From the NCBI GenBank assembly GCA_039179965.1, contig JBCDEC010000088.1, positions 1-16,495 on the forward strand: 16,495 nt of DNA, written 5' to 3'. The DNA comes from Marinibacterium sp039179965 (GTDB taxonomy: Bacteria > Pseudomonadota > Alphaproteobacteria > Rhodobacterales > Rhodobacteraceae). Of the stretch, positions 1 to 5,828 are shown piece after piece. The notes beneath the pieces are model-generated. The model was given only the letters and a program-made list of their open reading frames with translations. It had not been told where the DNA came from and did no database searches. How positions within the stretch are numbered: position 1 is the stretch's first letter; each line of letters opens with the position of its first letter. The position numbers and the translations under genes were made by a program.

Positions 1-787
1 CGATCATGATGAGCTGGCCGGTCATGTAGTCGCTCTCGTCCGAGCATAGGAAGGCAGCGGTGCCCTTCACATCGTCGGGCGTCGAAAGCTTCTTCATCAG
101 GATCATGGTCTTGGCGAGGTGGTCCATCGATTGGCCCTCTTCCTCGAACATGCCGATTTCCACGAGATCCTTGTCCAACTGCTCCCAAAGCTCGGTCTTC
201 ACGACGCCGGGGGCATAGCCGTTGACGGTGATCTTGTGTTCCCAAAGTGCCTTGGCACCGCCGATGATCATGGCCAACACGGCGTATTTCGAGCAGCAAT
301 ACGGGATCACGTCCAGAAACGCTGTGCGCGAGACGATCGAGCCGACCGGAATGATCTTGTAGGGGTGATCCTCCATCGGGCCCTGGGCGATCATCTGGCG
401 CGCGGCTTCCTGCATGCCCAGCAGCACGCCTTTGGCGTTGATGTTCATGATCATGTCCCAGTTGTCTTCGTCGATATCCATGAACATGCGAGGCTTGTTC
501 ACGCCCGCGTTCAGAAGAGCGATGTTGATCGAGCCGAAAGCCTCGACGGTTTTTGCGACCGCAGATGCGTTGTCTTCGCGCTTGGTCACATCCATCTGAA
601 GAGCCACGGCCTGGCCATTGCCTGCGGCATTGATACGCTCGGCCACGGCCTGGACGCCATCCATGTTCAGATCACCGATGCAGACATTCGCGCCCTGAGC
701 TGCAAAATATTCGGCATTCGCCGCACCCATGCCTTGCGCTGCGCCGGTGATCAGGATGTTCTTACCTGCAAGTCGTTGGTTATCCAT
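1..787 (-). CDS. Short-chain dehydrogenase/reductase (SDR), C-terminus cut by window edge
   Basis: The minus strand reads open from ATG at 787 to the window edge, giving 262 residues. SDRs of this type are about 255-270 aa, so only a few C-terminal residues are missing. Visible classical-SDR signatures are the Rossmann glycine motif TGAAQGMG (about 14-21), NAG (93-95), the active-site Ser150, the YCCSK motif with Tyr163 and Lys167, and PGVVKTELW after it. The end, YMTGQLI, matches the usual YxTGQ before the final glycine-rich tail. The start has a good ribosome site (GGGAGGA). The family oxidises or reduces alcohols and ketones with NAD(P); the APGVVKTELW region resembles polyol, butanediol or diacetyl enzymes, but that is only an impression. 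It is divergent from the ABC transporter and shares its operator region, so it probably handles the imported compound. The exact substrate cannot be read. Confidence 0.93.
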   Translation of the reverse strand, partial: MDNQRLAGKNILITGAAQGMGAANAEYFAAQGANVCIGDLNMDGVQAVAERINAAGNGQAVALQMDVTKREDNASAVAKTVEAFGSINIALLNAGVNKPRMFMDIDEDNWDMIMNINAKGVLLGMQEAARQMIAQGPMEDHPYKIIPVGSIVSRTAFLDVIPYCCSKYAVLAMIIGGAKALWEHKITVNGYAPGVVKTELWEQLDKDLVEIGMFEEEGQSMDHLAKTMILMKKLSTPDDVKGTAAFLCSDESDYMTGQLIMI

Positions 788-867
788 CTTGCGTCCTCCC
801 AAGGCGCGTTTTTTCCAGTGTTTGGCGCACCATGCCTTGGCGGACAGACGGCCCACAGATAGTTTTC

Positions 868-880
868 GTCCGAAGTGGAC
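868..880. promoter_or_regulatory. Candidate operator site 1 (GTCC-N5-GGAC dyad)
   Basis: GTCCGAAGTGGAC is a 4+4 bp inverted repeat around five bases. It lies between the divergent dehydrogenase and binding-protein genes, 20 bp (centre to centre) from a second copy. The same pattern recurs at 2081-2093 and 5777-5789 in the same gene cluster. Binding by the cluster's own regulator is an inference. Confidence 0.6.
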
Positions 881-905
881 AGAAATCGTCCAGAATGGAT
901 GAAAT
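876..905 (+). promoter_or_regulatory. Candidate promoter of the binding-protein gene, overlapped by both operators
   Basis: TGGACA (876-881) resembles a -35 box and TGAAAT (900-905) a -10 box, with an 18-bp spacer. The -35 overlaps the right arm of operator 1 and the spacer is largely filled by operator 2, so a protein bound there would block polymerase. The match is modest and no start site is known. Confidence 0.35.
888..900. promoter_or_regulatory. Candidate operator site 2 (GTCC-N5-GGAT dyad)
   Basis: GTCCAGAATGGAT is a second copy of the cluster's dyad, exactly 20 bp downstream of site 1, close to two helical turns, so both would face the same side of the DNA. The inner bases CAGA-TGG match the copy at 2081-2093 closely. 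Confidence 0.6.
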
Positions 906-917
906 TGCCGAGTGTGC

Positions 918-970
918 CGTCACGTCGATTTGAGACAGTGGCCGTGACGAAAGGAATCGTCGAAATTCCT
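918..970. repeat. Two inverted repeats in the leader of the binding-protein gene
   Basis: CGTCACG (918-924) pairs with CGTGACG (943-949) across 18 bases. AGGAAT (952-957) pairs with ATTCCT (965-970) across 7 bases, just before the ribosome site. Either could be an mRNA fold or a further protein site; there is no independent support for a role. Confidence 0.35.
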
Positions 971-984
971 GAAGGGAGGACTCT

Positions 985-2019
985 ATGACGTATTTGGGAA
1001 AGACCCTGCGCAACCTCATGGTCGGCGCACTGGCTTTGGGGGCTATGGCGACCGCATCCATCGCACAAGACAAACCGTCAATCATTTCGTTCAACGGCCC
1101 CGCTGGCGAGGCCTATATCGGACGCTTCATCAAAGGCATCAAGGACACGGCCGAACTCAAGGGCTTTGACATCCAGGTCTTTGAAAACCAGTTCAACCAG
1201 GCCGAGCAGGACCAGCAGGTTCAACAGGTGCTGGCCGCGGGCGTTTTGCCTGACGTGTTCATCTGGTGGCCGTCTGATGCGGTTGCGGGTCTGGGGTCGC
1301 TTCGTGCGCTGGCCAAAACCGGCGTACCGGTTCTGAAGATCAACCAGCTGCCGAACGAACAGGACAAGCAATACATCTTTGGCTACGCTGGTCCCGATGA
1401 CCGTCTGCGCGCCCGCAATGCCGGATACATGATGCGCGAAGCGGCTGCCGCCAAGACGGCCGCAGGCGGCGAAGGTTACAACGTTCTGGTCCTGTCCTAT
1501 CCGCACAGCTATGGCGGCTATGGGCTGTCAATCAACGCGTTCAACGAAGCGATCGCCGGGTCTGACCTGAAGATCATCGGTGACGTTGACGAAGGTTTCG
1601 GTCAGGCCAACGGCTACAAGGGTGCGGCCAAAGCCATCGCATCGCTGCGCGACGAAGGCATCCACTTTGTCTATGGCATGGATGACGCGATCCTGACGGG
1701 TGGCATCAAGGCGCTGGAAGAAGCCGGTTACAATATGGGCGAAGACGTGATCGCGGTCGGCACCGTCTGCAACGGGGACAAGCAGCTGATCGAAGAAGGC
1801 AAGCAGTTCGGCACGACGCTTCAGTCGCCGCTGCACGAAGGTCAGCTCGCCATCAAGATGGTGGAGGAATACCTCGAGACCGGCAAGCTGGAGAACTACA
1901 TCAACTTCACGCCGAACCCGGCTGTCACCGCGACCAACATGGAAACGGTTGCCCTGCGCGGCTTTGACGGCAAGCTCTATGGGATCGACGAGCTTTGCTC
2001 GGGCGCCTGGGGCGGCTAA
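985..2019 (+). CDS. Periplasmic sugar-type ABC substrate-binding protein
   Basis: The 344-aa product starts at an ATG with a strong ribosome site (GGGAGGA, 7 bases upstream). Residues 1-27 form a Sec signal peptide: a basic start (K6, R9), a hydrophobic core and a TASIA-Q cleavage site. The mature part has the layout of RbsB-like type I binding proteins (Peripla_BP_4): an opening strand SIISFNG, a QQVLAAGVLPDVFIWWP segment where the family has 'NQVQNLIAQGVDAIII', a GVPVLKIN strand, and a C-terminal ALEEAGYNMGEDVIAVGT stretch. It would capture a sugar or polyol in the periplasm and deliver it to the two permeases encoded downstream. Two cysteines (262 and 338) remain in the mature protein and may pair. 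The substrate cannot be assigned. Confidence 0.93.
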   Translation: MTYLGKTLRNLMVGALALGAMATASIAQDKPSIISFNGPAGEAYIGRFIKGIKDTAELKGFDIQVFENQFNQAEQDQQVQQVLAAGVLPDVFIWWPSDAVAGLGSLRALAKTGVPVLKINQLPNEQDKQYIFGYAGPDDRLRARNAGYMMREAAAAKTAAGGEGYNVLVLSYPHSYGGYGLSINAFNEAIAGSDLKIIGDVDEGFGQANGYKGAAKAIASLRDEGIHFVYGMDDAILTGGIKALEEAGYNMGEDVIAVGTVCNGDKQLIEEGKQFGTTLQSPLHEGQLAIKMVEEYLETGKLENYINFTPNPAVTATNMETVALRGFDGKLYGIDELCSGAWGG

Positions 2020-2034
2020 GCGAACCACGGTCTG

Positions 2035-2063
2035 GGGCGCCCGAGCGACAGGGCGCCCTTTTT
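2035..2063 (+). terminator. Intrinsic terminator between binding-protein and ATPase genes
   Basis: GGGCGCCC (2035-2042) and GGGCGCCC (2051-2058) form an 8-bp GC stem with an 8-base loop, followed by five T. It lies 15 bp after the binding-protein stop codon. Partial termination here is the usual way such operons make more binding protein than membrane components. Confidence 0.8.
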
Positions 2064-2080
2064 CCACTAGGATCAAGACT

Positions 2081-2093
2081 GTCCAGACTGGAT
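2081..2093. promoter_or_regulatory. Candidate operator site 3 (GTCC-N5-GGAT dyad)
   Basis: GTCCAGACTGGAT lies 14 bp before the ATPase start codon and 18 bp after the terminator T-run. It differs from site 2 by one base. Its position implies control of a second transcript starting after the terminator, or a roadblock to readthrough; no clear promoter is visible beside it. Confidence 0.55.
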
Positions 2094-2106
2094 CAGGGAG
2101 GGGACC

Positions 2107-3636
2107 ATGGCGGATCAACCGCTTCTTCGGCTTACCAATATCAGCCGTCACTATGGTGCGATCCAGGCGCTGAAGGGCACGCGGTTTGAGGTGGGCCGCG
2201 GCGAAGTCATGGGGCTGGTGGGCGAAAACGGCGCCGGCAAGTCCACGATGGTCAAGATCATCGGTGGCTTTGATACCGGCTACACCGGCGAATACTTCTA
2301 TGATGGCGAAGTTCGCAGCTTCAACAGCCCGACCGCCGCCGAGCAGGTCGGCATTGCGATCGCGCAACAGGAACTCAGCCTGATCCCGACAATGAGCGTG
2401 GCCGAAAACATCTTTCTGGCCGGTGATGGCGTGCCCCAGATCGCCTCGCGCAAGACGCTTGCGAAGATGGCCAAACCGTTTCTGGAGGAGGTTGGGCTGG
2501 GCCATATCGATCCGTTACGCTCCACCACACGGTTGTCCGTTGGCGAACAGCATCTGGTAGAAGTGGCGCGTCTGATTGCGCATAATCCGCAGGTGTTGAT
2601 CCTGGACGAGCCGACAGCGGCCCTGGGTGAGACCGATTCAATCCGAATTCTCGACATGGTCAACCGGCTGAAGCAAAGCGGAAAATCGGTGATCTATGTC
2701 AGTCACCGGATGGACGAGATTTTCAAGATTTGCGACCGCATCACGGTTTTGCGTGACGGCGAAAGCCAGGACCCCCGCGCCGCCGCAGACATGGACGTCA
2801 ACAGTCTGGTCGAGATGATGCTCGGGTTTGAACTGGGCGACATGTACCCGGCCCGCAAGCCCGTCACGCGGAGTGAACCTGTCCTGAAGGTCCGCGATCT
2901 TTGGCCTGACGGCATCATTGAACCGATCAGTTTTGATGTCTACCCGGGCGAGATTCTCGGCCTTGCCGGACAACTTGGCTCCGGCACCTCAGAGATCCTT
3001 GGGGCCATGGCGGGCTCGACCAAGACACGCGGCGGCACATTGCATTACAAGGGTGAGGCGTTCCTGCCCACGCGTCCAAAGGACACGATCCGGCGCGGCA
3101 TCGCGTACTGCTCGGAAGATCGAAAGCACGACGGGTTGTTCCTGGGCCGTCCGATCATGGAGAACCTGTCAGCGCCTTCGTTGGAAACGATCTCCAGCAG
3201 GGGCTTCCTGAACGGTGCGAAAGAACTGTCCAAGACGACCGAGAACGCGATCAAGTTCACCGTCGACCCCAAGCGGTTGCCACAGGAGGCTGGAGTTCTG
3301 TCCGGCGGCAACCAGCAGAAGGTTGCGCTTGGGAAGTGGCTGTCAATCTCGCCCGATGTGATCCTTGTCAATGAACCGACGCGCGGCGTTGATGTCGGCG
3401 CCCGGGCCGAAATCTATCAGATCATGCGCGATCTGGCGGATCAGGGGGCGGCCATCGTGGTGGCCTCGACCGATATTCAAGAGATCACGAACTTGCCGGA
3501 CCGGATCGTCAGCTTCTATCGCGGCGTCCGGATCGGCGAATTGCAACTGGACGAGATGACCTCGGCCAGCATCCTGGAACAGATCACCGATCCCTTCCAT
3601 GAAGCGGGCATCGCGGTGTCAGAGAAAGCATCATGA
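2107..3636 (+). CDS. Sugar ABC transporter ATPase, two fused nucleotide-binding domains (RbsA/MglA type)
   Basis: This 509-aa cytoplasmic ATPase would drive the two permeases encoded next; 500-510 aa is the normal family length. Domain 1 (about 7-245) has Walker A GENGAGKST (39-47), Q-loop QQE, signature LSVGEQ (143-148), Walker B LILDEPT (164-170) and the switch His (VSH, about 200). Domain 2 (about 258-498) has the degenerate Walker A GQLGSGTSE typical of this family, SEDRKHDG, signature LSGGNQQK (398-405) and a Walker B written VNEPTRGVDVGAR. In this last motif Asn422 stands where Asp is commonest. The family normally hydrolyses ATP mainly in one site, so this fits an asymmetric pair. The ribosome site (GGGAGGGG) is strong. 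The stop overlaps the next start (ATGA), indicating coupled translation. Confidence 0.95.
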   Translation: MADQPLLRLTNISRHYGAIQALKGTRFEVGRGEVMGLVGENGAGKSTMVKIIGGFDTGYTGEYFYDGEVRSFNSPTAAEQVGIAIAQQELSLIPTMSVAENIFLAGDGVPQIASRKTLAKMAKPFLEEVGLGHIDPLRSTTRLSVGEQHLVEVARLIAHNPQVLILDEPTAALGETDSIRILDMVNRLKQSGKSVIYVSHRMDEIFKICDRITVLRDGESQDPRAAADMDVNSLVEMMLGFELGDMYPARKPVTRSEPVLKVRDLWPDGIIEPISFDVYPGEILGLAGQLGSGTSEILGAMAGSTKTRGGTLHYKGEAFLPTRPKDTIRRGIAYCSEDRKHDGLFLGRPIMENLSAPSLETISSRGFLNGAKELSKTTENAIKFTVDPKRLPQEAGVLSGGNQQKVALGKWLSISPDVILVNEPTRGVDVGARAEIYQIMRDLADQGAAIVVASTDIQEITNLPDRIVSFYRGVRIGELQLDEMTSASILEQITDPFHEAGIAVSEKAS

Positions 3637-4706
3637 GCGACGCAACCCTGAATTCAGGCGGCAACATCAGCCTGGTCCAACGCATTCGCCGGGACTACTC
3701 ACCCCTTGTCATCGTCATGGTCGGCCTGTTCCTTCTGGTCTTTGTGGCGGGTGCCGTTTTTACCGACGACTTCCTGACATGGTTCAATGTCAAAACCATT
3801 ATCCGCGATGCAGCTTTGGTGGGGATCATGGCCATCGGCCTGACCTTCGTGACGCTGTCTGGCAACTTCTTCCTACTGTCGATGAAGGAAATCGCGGCCC
3901 TGTCGATCATTTGCTTCGCGACATTGATGCGCGCTGACTGGAACCAATGGGGGCCGGTCGACGGCGATCCGACAACCTGGTCGCTGACGATGACCTTTCT
4001 TGTGGCCATTGTCGCAACGATGATCATCGCGACCATTGCCGGCGCCCTGCAAGGGGCGCTGATCGGCCTTGGCGGCAACCCGATTGTTGTCACGCTGGGG
4101 GCAGCGGGCCTCTTCTTCGGCATCGGGTCCTGGTGGTCGGACAATCTGGTCGTCAGTTATCGCCGCCCGCACGGGGCAGAATGGTTGGGCACCGGATCGT
4201 TCATCGGCGATATTCCGAACATCACGGTGGCGTTCATCATCATCGCCGTCGTGGCCGAATTGACCCTGCGCTACACAACCTTTGGCCGCCAGGTCTATCT
4301 GGTCGGTGCCAACCGCGCGGCCGGCCGGGCGACGGGGCACGAAAACTTCGGCATGGCCATAAAGTGCTGCATCATCGCCAGCGTCTGTGCGGCGTTCGTT
4401 GCGGTGGCTTTCTCGGGGCAGGTCTCCTCGGCCCACGTCAACTATTTCTCGTCCGAGTTCGGCTCCTCCGGGGACATGACAATCATGGTCATCGCCATCG
4501 TCATGGTCGGCGGAAACTCGATCATGGGCGGCTATGGCTCGACGCTGCGCACCTCGCTTGGCGCGATCTTCATCTCCAGCATCGACAACATGATGGTGCT
4601 GAACGGCTTCAATTCGGGCGCGCGCGTGCTTGCCGTCGGCCTGATGATCGTCTTCTCGATCATTGTCTTTGCCCTTGTCCGCCGCGGCAGCCGAGCCGTG
4701 GAATAG
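3633..4706 (+). CDS. Sugar ABC transporter permease 1 (BPD_transp_2 / RbsC type)
   Basis: The 357-aa integral membrane protein starts inside the ATPase stop codon (4-bp overlap). It has many hydrophobic helices, starting with one near 20-42 (LVIVMVGLFLLVFVAG), and the cytoplasmic coupling segment FGRQVYLVGANRAAGRATG, which matches the 'GRxxYAIGGNxxAAxxSG' motif of RbsC-like permeases. A conserved GGNPIVVTLGAAGLFFG segment and VMVGGNSIMGGYGS follow the family pattern. It probably pairs with the next gene product as a heterodimeric channel, whereas ribose-type systems often use one permease twice. The loop between helices near residues 90-120 is long (WNQWGPVDGDPTTW), likely periplasmic. Confidence 0.93.
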   Translation: MSDATLNSGGNISLVQRIRRDYSPLVIVMVGLFLLVFVAGAVFTDDFLTWFNVKTIIRDAALVGIMAIGLTFVTLSGNFFLLSMKEIAALSIICFATLMRADWNQWGPVDGDPTTWSLTMTFLVAIVATMIIATIAGALQGALIGLGGNPIVVTLGAAGLFFGIGSWWSDNLVVSYRRPHGAEWLGTGSFIGDIPNITVAFIIIAVVAELTLRYTTFGRQVYLVGANRAAGRATGHENFGMAIKCCIIASVCAAFVAVAFSGQVSSAHVNYFSSEFGSSGDMTIMVIAIVMVGGNSIMGGYGSTLRTSLGAIFISSIDNMMVLNGFNSGARVLAVGLMIVFSIIVFALVRRGSRAVE

Positions 4707-4715
4707 GAGAGCTTC

Positions 4716-5744
4716 ATGGACCGCATCAAAAACTGGGTGACCGAGAACCCCGACCTGAGCTTCGCCATCCTGCTCTCGGTCAGCGTTTATACCTTCTTTG
4801 CGATCACCGAGCCTTTGTTCTTCACTCACAGAACCGGCTTTGCCATCATGGAGCGTTTCGCCGTTCTGGGTCTTGTCGGCCTCGCCCTGACCCTGTGTAT
4901 CATCGCGGGCGAAATCGACCTGTCCATCGGTTCGAACGCCGCGCTTGCCGCCGTCATCACGGTGCGGTTCACCGACGATTGGGGCGCGATCAACGCATTG
5001 CTGGTGGCGGTGGCGATTTCCACGTCAATTGGAGCCATTCAGGGATACTTCATCGCTTACCTGCGCATTCGCGCGATTGTTTTGACCGTTGGCACATTAA
5101 TGCTATTGCGCGGCGTTGCGCTTTTCGCGGCAGAAGAGAAAACGGTCATGCTGACCGACTTCCGCATTCCCGATTTCATCTCGACCAAGATGCTGGGATA
5201 CTTCTCACCCGCCTCGCTGCTGGTCATCGCCATGTTCGTGATCGTCGGGCTGTTCATGACCTACACCCGGTATGGCCGCGAGATTTACGCCATTGGCGGG
5301 GCCCGGAAAGAGGCGCTGGCCTCAGGCATTTCGCTGCAGCGCCCGATGATCATCGTCTTTGCCATTTCCGGGCTTTGCGCGGGGTTGGGCGGCGCGATCA
5401 TCGGACTGAGGTCCGGCACCGCACAGGCGCTTGGCCTGCAGTACCTGCTTTTGGCCGGAACCGTGGCGGCCTTTATCGGGGGGGTGTCGATCCTCGGCGG
5501 CAAGGGCGGCGTGATCGGCGCAGCCATCGGTACGCTCACGGTGAACTTTCTGAACACCGGCCTTGTCTTCAACGTTACCCCCGCCTTCATGGTGCAACTC
5601 TATCTCGGCATCCTTCTTCTGGTGGTCATCATGTTCCAGACTGGCAGCCGGGTCTTTGAGGAACGACAACGACGCAGCCAGCTTCTGGACGACGTGGATC
5701 GACGACGACGTATTCTGTCTGACAAGATCGCCGCCCTTCGATGA
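4716..5744 (+). CDS. Sugar ABC transporter permease 2 (BPD_transp_2 / RbsC type)
   Basis: The 342-aa membrane protein starts 9 bp after permease 1, with AGGAGA as ribosome site. Family landmarks are ALTLCIIAGEIDLSIGSNAAL (the AGxIDLSVGS motif of this family), RAIVLTVGTLMLLRGVA, the coupling loop YGREIYAIGGARKEALASGI and a second GGVSILGGKGG segment. Permease 1 lacks the clear 'IDLS' motif (it reads TLSGNFFLLSM), so the two are diverged partners rather than recent duplicates. The C-terminus is a basic, charged cytoplasmic tail (QRRSQLLDDVDRRRR). The polycistron of ATPase, permease and permease has no gaps. The next gene follows after 84 bp that contain an operator and a hairpin. Confidence 0.93.
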   Translation: MDRIKNWVTENPDLSFAILLSVSVYTFFAITEPLFFTHRTGFAIMERFAVLGLVGLALTLCIIAGEIDLSIGSNAALAAVITVRFTDDWGAINALLVAVAISTSIGAIQGYFIAYLRIRAIVLTVGTLMLLRGVALFAAEEKTVMLTDFRIPDFISTKMLGYFSPASLLVIAMFVIVGLFMTYTRYGREIYAIGGARKEALASGISLQRPMIIVFAISGLCAGLGGAIIGLRSGTAQALGLQYLLLAGTVAAFIGGVSILGGKGGVIGAAIGTLTVNFLNTGLVFNVTPAFMVQLYLGILLLVVIMFQTGSRVFEERQRRSQLLDDVDRRRRILSDKIAALR

Positions 5745-5776
5745 CGATCCGGGCAACGCGCTGAGACTGGAAGAAA

Positions 5777-5789
5777 ATCCAAAATGGAC
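5777..5789. promoter_or_regulatory. Candidate operator site 4 (ATCC-N5-GGAC dyad)
   Basis: ATCCAAAATGGAC is the fourth copy of the cluster dyad, 40 bp before the regulator start. Its right arm is part of TGGACA (5785-5790), the same hexamer proposed as the -35 box over operator 1. This would let the regulator control its own gene. Confidence 0.55.
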
Positions 5790-5793
5790 ATAG

Positions 5794-5826
5794 TCTGACC
5801 CCGGGCGGAAATTGAAAGGGGTCAGA
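5794..5826 (+). repeat. 9-bp inverted repeat that covers the regulator's ribosome site
   Basis: TCTGACCCC (5794-5802) and GGGGTCAGA (5818-5826) are perfect inverted repeats with a 15-base loop. The ribosome site GAAAGGGG (5814-5821) partly lies in the 3' arm, so an RNA hairpin would hide it. There is no T-run for termination. It could instead be another DNA-binding site. Confidence 0.6.
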
Positions 5827-5828
5827 TC

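Noticed and set aside
119..862. Plus-strand reading across the dehydrogenase gene
   Set aside because: It is the antisense shadow of a clearly recognisable SDR gene.
5634..5646. Fifth operator-like site TTCCAGACTGGCA at the end of permease 2
   Set aside because: It lacks the outer bases of the dyad (RTCC/GGAY) and lies in coding sequence; probably chance.
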